Shown here in pieces: positions 42,957-50,825 of a stretch of 61,832 nucleotides of DNA. The stretch's first letter is position 1. Each line of letters begins with the position of its first letter. Below the pieces are notes generated by a model. The model had not been told where the DNA came from. It did no database searches and saw nothing but the letters and a program-made list of their open reading frames with translations. The position numbers and the translations under genes were made by a program. The stretch is from NCBI GenBank assembly GCA_038227045.1, contig JBBRQD010000021.1, positions 1 to 61,832 of the forward strand. The letters run 5' to 3'. The stretch comes from JANXLS01 sp038227045 (GTDB lineage Bacteria; Planctomycetota; SZUA-567; H5-PLA8).

Positions 42957-44957
42957 CTATTTTTTTCGCCGTAATACTTTCCCCTTAGGCTGAGCGCGTG
43001 GCAAGTCGAAATGCAGATTTAATTCGAATCCCGGTTCGACGTTCGTGGTCTTCAAGAAATCCTTGACGCGCGAGCTGAGCAATTCGAATTCCTCGGATGT
43101 CAGTTTGCGCGGCGCCAGCGCGGCGCAATTGGTGCTGAACGCGTAGAAATGGATGCGTTTCGTATCGTCGGGCACTTCGCCGAAATCGGCCAGCGCCGAC
43201 GCGCGCTCGGCTTCCGACGCGAGCGACGATACGTCCGCGCCGCAGAGAATCGCCGTCGTGTTTTCGACCAGCCCCGGAATGCCGCCCGGAAATCTCAGCA
43301 CATCCTGCGCGTCGATGTACAGCGGCAGGATTCCGCCCTGAACGTAATACAGGGCGCGCGCGGCATTGGCGTCGGGAATGTCCGCGAATTTCGGTTTGCT
43401 GGGATCGACGTAGAGAACCGTCGCGATGCATTCGGACGTGTAGCACAGGTCGCAGCGCTTGCCATCGCTGTCGAAAAACGGCTCGAAGATCGCACCGGGC
43501 GCGTTGCGTTTGACCAGATGCTCGGCGGGCCGAATGCGGCGCTCGATAAAGGAGGGCATTCCGACGGGCGAAACTTCGCGTTCGAGCGGCGGCGGGCCGA
43601 GGCGCGCGCGCTTCGCATCCCAGCGCAGAAAATAATCGCGGTACAAACCAAAGGCGATCGGATCATCGGGGTCGAGCTTGGCGGCGAGCGGAAACAGTTC
43701 GATTCGACGCTCCTGCTTGTCGGGATCGCGCACGATCATGACCCCGCCGTCGGCGAAATCGATTTCGCATCCTGGCAGCGCCGCCTGAATGCTCGTGCCC
43801 AGGCGTTCGGCGGAATCCAGCGCGTAGCTGCCGTCGGCCATGTGCGTGGAACAGGCCTGCTGCAACGAGAGCCCTTCGTTCGTGGCCAGTGCGACCAGTG
43901 GCGAAAGCGTGACGGGAATGCGCAGCGGGCCGCGCTGCATGTGGCCCGTGCCGGGAACGGTGGGCTTTCCAGGCACAAGATTCAACGTCGCTTTGCGCGA
44001 TGCGGCGGCGGCGGCGGCGACAGAGCGCAGTTCCGGCAGGGAAATTCCGACGAAGCATTCGGCGGCGCTCTTCGACAGTTTTTCGGCATAGGGCTTGGCC
44101 CATTGAAGGTAGGTGTTCGCATTGCTTGAATCGCCATCGATTTTTAAGAGCGGAACCACGCGCGTGAACAGCCCTTTGTCCTTGTCGGCCTTGAGCTGTT
44201 TGGTGGAGAATTCCGTGAATGCCGCAGTGGCGACATTCACCGGCCTGAAGATCAGCCACACGCCCGGCGCGGCATTTTCGTAATAGACTTTTTCGTCGTC
44301 CCAATGTTTGGCGAAGATTTCGTTCCAGACCGCCCGCAGCGAAAAATGGCAGCCGAATGCAGTCTTGAACGTGGTTTCGCTTTCGTCGGCCATGGGAATT
44401 TTGACGGCCTCGCCCCCGTTCGGTACGCGCCAGAAAACGTGCTCCGCCGGCTTGCCGTCCTGAAGCGCATACTCGATATGCATGTCATCGCCGGTCTCGA
44501 GCAACTGGTGGCAGAAATAGACTTTGTTCGCCACCGGATTGTGCTCCGCTTCGCCGCAGTATGGGCATGCGCGCGGAACCTGTTTGGCGGCGTGCTCGGA
44601 ATACATGGTTCTCGGCGTGGGTTTTTGCAGAGACTCTTCTATGGAGCGGTGGACGGCGGCGAGATTGTCGTACGGCGCGCGGCTCAAGCGCGGGTAAATG
44701 CCGAAGACGTATGGCTTGCGGCACTTCGGGCAAACACGAATCGAGAACGCGATGTCCGGCGTGAAAAATCCGTCGGCCCTCAATGCGCGTGCACGGAAAT
44801 TGCGCAGATCGCCGGGAAAGTCGAGCACCTTGACCTGCTGCGCGCCGTCCTCGGTTCCGGTCGCGGTCGGAAGAACGGGTTCCAGTGCCAACACGTGCGC
44901 CGTGAGCACTCCGCAGAAAAGACACAGTTGAAAAATTCGAGCGGGCGGTAGTTTCAT
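42957..44957 (-). CDS. Unknown secreted protein with CxxC pairs
   Basis: I do not recognise this 666-residue protein. It has a signal peptide (MKLPPARIFQLCLFCGVLTA, cleavage near HVLA) after a GAGG ribosome site. Near the N-terminus, CPKC (76-79) and CPYCGE (131-134) make a spaced CxxC...CxxC pair like a zinc ribbon. A further CDLCYTSEC cluster lies around residue 505, and single Cys are frequent, so disulfides or metal sites are likely. Long central segments are rich in Pro and Leu. No catalytic motif is recognised and no transmembrane helix is obvious. It lies 89 bases upstream of dedA on the same strand and may be its partner. Confidence 0.75.
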   Translation of the reverse strand: MKLPPARIFQLCLFCGVLTAHVLALEPVLPTATGTEDGAQQVKVLDFPGDLRNFRARALRADGFFTPDIAFSIRVCPKCRKPYVFGIYPRLSRAPYDNLAAVHRSIEESLQKPTPRTMYSEHAAKQVPRACPYCGEAEHNPVANKVYFCHQLLETGDDMHIEYALQDGKPAEHVFWRVPNGGEAVKIPMADESETTFKTAFGCHFSLRAVWNEIFAKHWDDEKVYYENAAPGVWLIFRPVNVATAAFTEFSTKQLKADKDKGLFTRVVPLLKIDGDSSNANTYLQWAKPYAEKLSKSAAECFVGISLPELRSVAAAAAASRKATLNLVPGKPTVPGTGHMQRGPLRIPVTLSPLVALATNEGLSLQQACSTHMADGSYALDSAERLGTSIQAALPGCEIDFADGGVMIVRDPDKQERRIELFPLAAKLDPDDPIAFGLYRDYFLRWDAKRARLGPPPLEREVSPVGMPSFIERRIRPAEHLVKRNAPGAIFEPFFDSDGKRCDLCYTSECIATVLYVDPSKPKFADIPDANAARALYYVQGGILPLYIDAQDVLRFPGGIPGLVENTTAILCGADVSSLASEAERASALADFGEVPDDTKRIHFYAFSTNCAALAPRKLTSEEFELLSSRVKDFLKTTNVEPGFELNLHFDLPRAQPKGKVLRRKK

Positions 44958-45129
44958 GAATTGCCTCGGATGCCGTTCCACTATTGTAGCGCCAAAATCG
45001 GGCGGACAGACTTCGAAAGCAGCTTATTTATAACCGGAATTTCAAATGACAAATAGCCGTTTGCGCGCGCGTGCGTTATAAATTGACTCGCATACGAGCG
45101 TCGTTTTGCGCGGAGAAAAACCAAAGCAC

Positions 45130-45942
45130 ATGTCTTCCGGCCTATCCATTTCCGAACTTCCGATGTTGTCGTCGCCGCAGAACCCGCGTGTGAAAGAATA
45201 CGTGGATTTGCGCACGGATGGCAACGTGCGGCGCGAGCGGCGCAGTTTTTTGCTGGAGGGCAAACGCGCGGTCGGCGCGGCGCTATCGGTGCAGAATGCG
45301 CGCGTGCTCGAACTGATTTTCTCGGATCATCTGCTGGGTGGCGATCTGAGTCTCGTCGAACTCGCGCGCGAAAAAAACGTGCCGCTGGTGCGGGTCAGCA
45401 AGGACGTGTATAAAAAGATCGCCGACGTGATGGCGCCGCAAGGCATCGCGGCCGTGGTGCAAATGCCCGACTGGAAACTCGACGTGGCGCTGAAAACGCC
45501 GGACGCGCTGTTCGTCGCGGCCTGCGGCGTGCAAGATCCCGGCAATCTCGGCACGCTGATCCGCTCCTGCGAAGCGGCGGGCGCGGCGGGGCTCATCGTC
45601 CTGGAAGGCTCCGCCGATCCGTTCAACGCGAAGGTCGTGCGCGCGACGGCCGCGGGGCTTTTGACGCTGCCGATTTTGCGCATGAAGACCGACGAATTCC
45701 TGAGCGCAATGAACTCGAAGCGCGCGCGGCTGGTGGCCACGTCGGCTCATGAAGGGCTGCCGTACAAAGCGTTCGACTGGCGGCGCAGGCCATTGACGCT
45801 GTGCATCGGAAACGAAGGCGACGGCCTTCCCGCGCAGATCGAAGCCGCGTGCGTTGAAAAAGTCACGATTCCCATGAAGGGCAGCGCGGAAAGTCTCAAC
45901 GCGGCGGTGGCGGCGAGCATTCTGTTGTTTCAGGCGATGTGA
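45130..45942 (+). CDS. SpoU/TrmH-family RNA 2'-O-methyltransferase
   Basis: A 270-residue SPOUT enzyme. The substrate-binding N-terminus (LSSPQNPRVKEYVDLR...RRSFLLEGKRAVGAAL) resembles RlmB/TsnR-type enzymes. The SPOUT motifs are GVQDPGNLGTLIRSCEAAGA (motif 1, with the catalytic-region Asn-Leu-Gly-Thr-Leu-Ile-Arg), CIGNEGDGLP (motif 2), and VTIPMKGSAESLNAAVAASILLF (motif 3, the knot). It methylates a ribose in rRNA or tRNA. The ATG gives family-like length. An additional ATG is 11 codons in. Confidence 0.93.
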   Translation: MSSGLSISELPMLSSPQNPRVKEYVDLRTDGNVRRERRSFLLEGKRAVGAALSVQNARVLELIFSDHLLGGDLSLVELAREKNVPLVRVSKDVYKKIADVMAPQGIAAVVQMPDWKLDVALKTPDALFVAACGVQDPGNLGTLIRSCEAAGAAGLIVLEGSADPFNAKVVRATAAGLLTLPILRMKTDEFLSAMNSKRARLVATSAHEGLPYKAFDWRRRPLTLCIGNEGDGLPAQIEAACVEKVTIPMKGSAESLNAAVAASILLFQAM

Positions 45943-46031
45943 AGAGCTTGTTTGAGTGTGGACGTTCGAATCGAACGATGTAAAATATTGTATTGAGTTC
46001 GTCTGTCGCGCCTTGTTTAAGGAACCCATCA

Positions 46032-46277
46032 ATGGAATTTGTTTACCAGGCAATTTTCGGACTGGTTGTCGGCATCATTGCAAAACTTTTGATGCCGGGC
46101 CGAGACCCGGGCGGCTGCATCATCACCATCCTGCTCGGCATCGCCGGTTCAATGCTGTTCGGCTATCTGGCGAAAAACTTCGCGCCGCAGTTCGCCAACT
46201 GGCACTGGCTCGGTTCGATTTTCGGTGCGATGATTATTCTGGCAATTTATCGGCTGGTTTTTGGCGAAGCCAAATAG
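46032..46277 (+). CDS. GlsB/YeaQ/YmgE-type small membrane protein
   Basis: An 81-residue integral membrane protein with three hydrophobic segments. The family signature FGLVVGIIAKLLMPGRDPGG is followed by ITILLGIAGSMLFGYLA and LGSIFGAMIILAIYRLV. Members are induced by general stress; molecular function is not established. AAGGAA precedes the ATG with good spacing. A hairpin terminator follows, so it is a single unit. Confidence 0.93.
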   Translation: MEFVYQAIFGLVVGIIAKLLMPGRDPGGCIITILLGIAGSMLFGYLAKNFAPQFANWHWLGSIFGAMIILAIYRLVFGEAK

Positions 46278-46315
46278 CCAACGCATACGTTTCCATTCCA
46301 ACCGAACCTTTTTCG

Positions 46316-46340
46316 GACGGGCAGGCTGTCCGTCTTTTCT
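46316..46340 (+). terminator. Rho-independent terminator
   Basis: GACGGGCAG pairs with CTGTCCGTC (one G-U) and is followed by TTTTCTT. It lies between the YeaQ-like gene and htpG and ends the former. Confidence 0.75.
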
Positions 46341-46365
46341 TAATTGAATTCAGGAGCATTTTTCC

Positions 46366-48234
46366 GTGAGCGCAGAGACGTTGCAATTCAAAACCGAACT
46401 GAAGCAAATCCTCCACATCATCGTTCACTCGCTGTACTCGCACAAAGACATCTTCCTGCGGGAATTGATCAGCAACGCCAGCGATGCCATCGACAAGGTC
46501 CGTTTCGAATCTCTGACCCGGCACGAACTGATCGAGGGCGACTCGAATTGGAAGATCAAAATTACCCCCAATAAGGAAGCCGGAACGCTGACGATCTCCG
46601 ACAACGGCATCGGCATGACGCGCGAGGAACTCGTCGAAAATCTCGGCACCGTCGCCAAGTCCGGCACGAAAGCGTTCATCGAAGCCCTTCAAAAAGCCGA
46701 CGCGAAGGAACGCCCGGAATTGATCGGGCAGTTCGGCGTCGGCTTCTACTCGTCGTTCATGGCCGCCGACAAAGTCGTCGTCGTGTCGCGCGCGGCTGGA
46801 CAGCAGGCCGCCTCAAAATGGGTCTCGGACGGCGAAGGCGAATTCACGATCGAAGAAGCCGAACGCGCGACGCGCGGCACCGACGTGATCCTGCATCTCA
46901 AGGCAGACAGTCTCGAATTCCTCGAGGAGTGGACGATCCGTTCGACTGTCAAAAAATATTCGGACTACGTCGAACATCCGATTGCGCTAGATGTCGAGAA
47001 GACCGACGAAAAAGAAGTGAAGACCGTCGTCGAAGAGACGATCAATTCGCAAAAAGCGATCTGGCTGAAGAAGAAATCGGAAGTGACGGAAGCCGAGCAC
47101 GCCGAGTTCTACAAACATCTGTCGCACGATTTCGAGGCGCCGGCGAAGACGATTCATTACAGCGCCGAGGGCAATATCGAATTCAAAGCGCTCCTGTATA
47201 TCCCGGCCAAGCGCCCGGCGGATTTCCTCTGGGCGGAAGCCAAACGCGGCCTGCATCTGTATATTCGCCGCGTCTTGATCATGGATAATTGCGAAACGCT
47301 TCTGCCTCCTTATCTGCGTTTCATTAAAGGAGTGGTTGATGCCGCCGAGCTTCCGTTGAACGTCTCGCGCGAAATCTTGCAGCAGAGTCCGCTGCTCGAA
47401 AAAATCAAATCGAACCTCACGAACAAAGTCCTCGGCGTTCTCGAGGACATGAAGAACAAGGAGATCGACGCGTACACGAGCTTCTATAAGGAGCTTGGCG
47501 TGGTGCTGAAGGAAGGCTTGAGCAGCGGCTGGGGAAATCGCGAGAAGCTCGCCGATCTTCTGCTGTACGAGTCCACAAAGACCGAACCGGGAAAGCTGAT
47601 TTCGTTCGCCAAGTATGTCGAAGGCATGGCGGAAGGGCAGGACGAAATTTATTATTTAATCGGCGAAAGCCGCGCGCTGATCGAGCAATCGCCGCATATT
47701 GAAGCGCTGAAGGCGCAAGGACGCGAAGTGCTGCTGATGACTGAACCAATCGACGAGTTCGCCGTTGAAGCGCTGGGCGAATACAAAGGCAAAAAGCTGA
47801 AGGCGGCCGACAAGGGCGCGCCGAAGGCCACCGTGGACGAACAGAAGAACGAGAAATTCAAAGGACTGCTCGACCTGCTGAAAGGCCGCCTCGGTGAAGT
47901 GAAGGAAGTGCGGCTCAGCACCCGCCTGAAAGACAGCGCCGCCTGCCTCGTTTCGGAGGAAGGCGACATGGGCGCGCACATGGAACGCCTGATGAAACGC
48001 ATGGGCCGGATCGACGCGCCGGAGACGAAGCGCATTCTGGAATTGAACGCGGACCATCCGGCGGTCGAAGCACTGCACAGCGTCTTTGCGAAAGACGCGA
48101 CGGACGCGCGCATCGAGAATTATGCGCGCATTTTGTACGACGAGGCGCTGATCGCGGAAGGCTCGAAGATCAAGGATTCGCTGGCGTTTTCAAAGCGCAT
48201 CAACGAACTGCTGGCAAAAGACGCGCAGCGGTGA
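46366..48234 (+). CDS. htpG: Chaperone protein HtpG (Hsp90)
   Basis: The 622-residue protein begins at a GTG with AGGAG ten bases upstream. The ATPase domain has RELISNASDAIDKVRF, DNGIGMTREELVENLGTVAKSG and LIGQFGVGFYSSF. The middle domain holds PPYLRFIKGVVDAAELPLNVSRE, which includes the catalytic Arg. The dimerisation domain fills the C-terminus; the eukaryotic MEEVD tail is absent, as expected. Length is normal (E. coli 624). It is transcribed after a terminator, from its own promoter. Confidence 0.97.
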   Translation: MSAETLQFKTELKQILHIIVHSLYSHKDIFLRELISNASDAIDKVRFESLTRHELIEGDSNWKIKITPNKEAGTLTISDNGIGMTREELVENLGTVAKSGTKAFIEALQKADAKERPELIGQFGVGFYSSFMAADKVVVVSRAAGQQAASKWVSDGEGEFTIEEAERATRGTDVILHLKADSLEFLEEWTIRSTVKKYSDYVEHPIALDVEKTDEKEVKTVVEETINSQKAIWLKKKSEVTEAEHAEFYKHLSHDFEAPAKTIHYSAEGNIEFKALLYIPAKRPADFLWAEAKRGLHLYIRRVLIMDNCETLLPPYLRFIKGVVDAAELPLNVSREILQQSPLLEKIKSNLTNKVLGVLEDMKNKEIDAYTSFYKELGVVLKEGLSSGWGNREKLADLLLYESTKTEPGKLISFAKYVEGMAEGQDEIYYLIGESRALIEQSPHIEALKAQGREVLLMTEPIDEFAVEALGEYKGKKLKAADKGAPKATVDEQKNEKFKGLLDLLKGRLGEVKEVRLSTRLKDSAACLVSEEGDMGAHMERLMKRMGRIDAPETKRILELNADHPAVEALHSVFAKDATDARIENYARILYDEALIAEGSKIKDSLAFSKRINELLAKDAQR

Positions 48235-48292
48235 GTGTCCGCTGACTTATCGTTTCGCGCGATTTGTTCCTTTCGCAGGCGACAGTAGAATT

Positions 48293-48574
48293 ATGAACGA
48301 AGGTTCCCCATCGCCCGTGCTGCTCGAACTCACCGAAGCGGGCCGCGACTGGCTCAACGAGTACGACCTCCGGCATCGTGGCAAAGATGTCGGGAGTTTC
48401 TATGCAGATGACGTCTGGGCAGAAATACTTCGCTGCCTGATGCGCGGTCCCGCCAGCGTGGAAGCGACAGTCAACGCCATCCAAGACACACGCCTCGTGC
48501 GAGTCATTCCGGTGTCCGAAATTCGAAAATCCATCGCCCTCCTGCTGGAATACGGTTATATCGCGCCGCATTAA
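48293..48574 (+). CDS. Small hypothetical protein, winged-helix-like
   Basis: A 93-residue acidic protein. The order of helices (LLELTEAGRDWLNEYDL; DVWAEILRCLMRGPASVEATVNAI; SEIRKSIALLLEYGYIAPH) and the ending resemble small winged-helix proteins with the hydrophobic tip of a wing. No ribosome site is obvious. Coding potential looks reasonable for the region. It lies between htpG and the TetR gene. I assign no function. Confidence 0.55.
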   Translation: MNEGSPSPVLLELTEAGRDWLNEYDLRHRGKDVGSFYADDVWAEILRCLMRGPASVEATVNAIQDTRLVRVIPVSEIRKSIALLLEYGYIAPH

Positions 48575-48596
48575 TTCAAGCACTCGCGGAATTCAA

Positions 48597-48625
48597 TTGA
48601 CAATCAAGTGAGTGAACGCTAACAT
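48597..48625 (+). promoter_or_regulatory. Promoter of the TetR-family regulator
   Basis: TTGACA (48597-48602), 17 bases, then TAACAT (48620-48625). The predicted start of transcription is within a few bases of the regulator ATG at 48634, so the mRNA would be nearly leaderless; no ribosome site is seen before the ATG, which agrees. Confidence 0.65.
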
Positions 48626-48633
48626 CCGCGGTC

Positions 48634-49314
48634 ATGAAAAAGAAACGCTTGAGCAGCGAAGAGCGGCGCGGCAGGATCATCGAAACCGCACGCCAGTTGT
48701 TTTCCGAGAAGGGCTTTCACGGCACGACTACCCGCGCGCTGGCCGACGAGGCAGGCGTATCCGAGGCGTTGATCTTCAAACATTTTCCAAGCAAAGAAGC
48801 CATCTACAAAGCCATGCTCGAGTTTTGCCAGAAAGGCGAGACGTGGAGCGAGGCATACAAGTTGCTCGAATTGGAATCCTCCACGTCGACACTGGCTGTT
48901 CTGCTGCATTTCATCGGCGCGAAAGTTGTCGGCGGAAACGACGAAACCCGCACGATTCACCGGCTGATCCTGAGAAGTTTGAGCGAGGACGGCGAATTCG
49001 CGCGCGTCATTTTCAAGCACGCCGAAACGACTTGGATCGCCAAAATCAACGCGTGCGTTCAAGCGGCATCGAAGGCCGGCGATCTGCGCGATGGCGTTGA
49101 AAAATTAAATAGCGGCGGCTGGTTGGCCCAGCATCTGTTCATCATGCTGGCATTCACGCATACTCCCGAGCATTCCATAGTGGAATACAAAGGCAGGAAA
49201 AGCGCGATCATCGAAAACGCCGTGTCGTTCTGCCTGCGCGGTCTGGGCGTGCGGGACGAGGCCATTAAGCGCTACTACAATCCAAAGGCCTTCGGCTTTC
49301 TTGCATCGAACTAA
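48634..49314 (+). CDS. TetR-family transcriptional repressor
   Basis: A 226-residue regulator. The N-terminal helix-turn-helix reads RIIETARQLFSEKGFHGTTTRALADEAGVSEALIFKHFPSKEAIYKAML, matching the TetR signature. The rest is a helical ligand-binding and dimerisation domain of the kind that responds to hydrophobic compounds. It lies directly upstream of the RND efflux genes, 53 bases away and in the same direction, with an inverted repeat in the gap, so it probably represses them until a drug or bile-like ligand binds. The promoter leaves almost no leader. Confidence 0.93.
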   Translation: MKKKRLSSEERRGRIIETARQLFSEKGFHGTTTRALADEAGVSEALIFKHFPSKEAIYKAMLEFCQKGETWSEAYKLLELESSTSTLAVLLHFIGAKVVGGNDETRTIHRLILRSLSEDGEFARVIFKHAETTWIAKINACVQAASKAGDLRDGVEKLNSGGWLAQHLFIMLAFTHTPEHSIVEYKGRKSAIIENAVSFCLRGLGVRDEAIKRYYNPKAFGFLASN

Positions 49315-49333
49315 AAAGCACTCTCAACAAGGA

Positions 49334-49355
49334 TAAGTAAGCACATACTTACTCA
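49334..49355 (+). promoter_or_regulatory. Putative TetR operator upstream of the efflux operon
   Basis: An inverted repeat AGTAAG-CACATA-CTTACT (extended TAAGTAAG/CTTACTCA) sits between the TetR gene and the adaptor start at 49368. Its size and position match TetR-type operators. The AAGGA ribosome site follows directly, so bound repressor would block the efflux transcript. Confidence 0.65.
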
Positions 49356-49367
49356 GAAGGATGGCGT

Positions 49368-50825
49368 ATGAAAGTCAAACATGCAGGCAAGGCGTTGATG
49401 TGGGTGCTGCTCGCGGTCGCGGTAATTGGATTGGGCGCAGTAGCGCTATTTGCAGTCAATGTCAGCCGAAACCCCGAAGAAATGGCCCGTTACCGCGCCA
49501 TTGTGGCGTCCTGGACGAAAACTCCGCCGCCTGCCGCTCCCATGGCATTTCCACCCACCGCTGTGACGGCGGTGAAAGTCACGACACGCGACGTGCCCAT
49601 TTACATCGATCAAATCGGAAAATGCGCATCGCCGGAAATCGTCGGAATCAAGGCTCAGGCCTCCGGCCAGATCGTTAAAATTCATTTTACCGAAGGCGCG
49701 GACGTGAAAGCCGGACAGCCGCTTTTCACGATCGACCCGGCGCCATACCACGCCGCGCTTGAACAGGCGCAGGCCGAAGAAGAGATCAACGCGGCCGCGC
49801 TGACTCAGAGCGATGCCGTTCTGCAGCAGTATCGCGCGCAGCTCGACGAAGCCAAGGCCGACCTCGCGCAGAACCAATCGCGGCAGGTGATGTACAACTC
49901 GGAATTGAAACGGGCAAAAAGCCTCGAAGGAGTGATTGCTCAACAGGATTACGACGCGAAGAAAATGGCCGCGGACGCCGGCGAATCGCAGATCCGTTCG
50001 AACCAGGCCGTGATCGCGCGCGTGGATGCGCAGATCAAGCAGAGCGCCGCGTCGATCGAGATGGCCAAGGCAAAAATAAAGTCGAGCAAGGCCGCCGCGC
50101 TTCAGGCCTCAATTAATTTAAAGTACACTGAAATTGCGTCGCCCATCGACGGCCGCACCGGCCAGCGATTGGTGGACTTGGGAAATGTCGTGACGGCCAT
50201 CGGAAACACGTCGCAATCGCTGCTGACGATTCAGAGCATGAATCCCATCTACACGGAGTTCAGCATTCCCGAACGCGAACTGTCGCGGGTGCGCGCGAGC
50301 ATGACCGCCGGAACGCTGAAAGTCGAATGCAGGCTTCCCGAAAAACTCGGTGAACCGCACGCGGGCGAAGTTTTCTTCATCGACAACGCCATTCAGGACG
50401 GCACGGGCACGATCAAGCTGCGCGCGCGCATCAAAAACGATGACCGATTTTTCTGGCCGGGCCAGTTCGTCAAAGTCCGTTTGATCCTCGAAAACAAAAA
50501 AGACGCCACGCTGGTTCCCGCCGAAGCCACTCAATTGGGACAGGTCGGGCCGTTCGTGTTCGTGGTCAAAGCGGATTCGACGGTCGAGTTGCGCCCGGTC
50601 AAACTGGGGCTGCGATACGACGATTTCATTGCCATTGACGAGGGCGTCAAGAGCGGCGAAACGGTGGTGCTGAAAGGCCAGCTCATGCTCCAGCCCGGAG
50701 CGCCCGTTTCGGTGCAAAGCGACGTCAAGAAGGAGACTCCGAAGGACGCGGATTCCAAAACGAGCGAGCCGAAGAAAGAGGTCGCGACGGAAGACAAGTC
50801 CACAAAAGTCGAGGTGAAGAAATGA
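49368..50825 (+). CDS. RND efflux periplasmic adaptor subunit
   Basis: A 485-residue membrane-fusion protein of the HlyD/AcrA/MexA type. One N-terminal hydrophobic helix (ALMWVLLAVAVIGLGAVALF) anchors it. The lipoyl half-motif GQIVKIHFTEGADVKAGQPLFTIDP is followed by a long coiled-coil hairpin (about 130-245) and the second half (INLKYTEIASPIDGRTGQRLVDLGNVV). A Lys/Glu-rich tail is unusual. AAGGA precedes the ATG. Its stop overlaps the pump start (ATGA). It links the pump to an outer-membrane channel, which is not in this window. Confidence 0.94.
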   Translation: MKVKHAGKALMWVLLAVAVIGLGAVALFAVNVSRNPEEMARYRAIVASWTKTPPPAAPMAFPPTAVTAVKVTTRDVPIYIDQIGKCASPEIVGIKAQASGQIVKIHFTEGADVKAGQPLFTIDPAPYHAALEQAQAEEEINAAALTQSDAVLQQYRAQLDEAKADLAQNQSRQVMYNSELKRAKSLEGVIAQQDYDAKKMAADAGESQIRSNQAVIARVDAQIKQSAASIEMAKAKIKSSKAAALQASINLKYTEIASPIDGRTGQRLVDLGNVVTAIGNTSQSLLTIQSMNPIYTEFSIPERELSRVRASMTAGTLKVECRLPEKLGEPHAGEVFFIDNAIQDGTGTIKLRARIKNDDRFFWPGQFVKVRLILENKKDATLVPAEATQLGQVGPFVFVVKADSTVELRPVKLGLRYDDFIAIDEGVKSGETVVLKGQLMLQPGAPVSVQSDVKKETPKDADSKTSEPKKEVATEDKSTKVEVKK

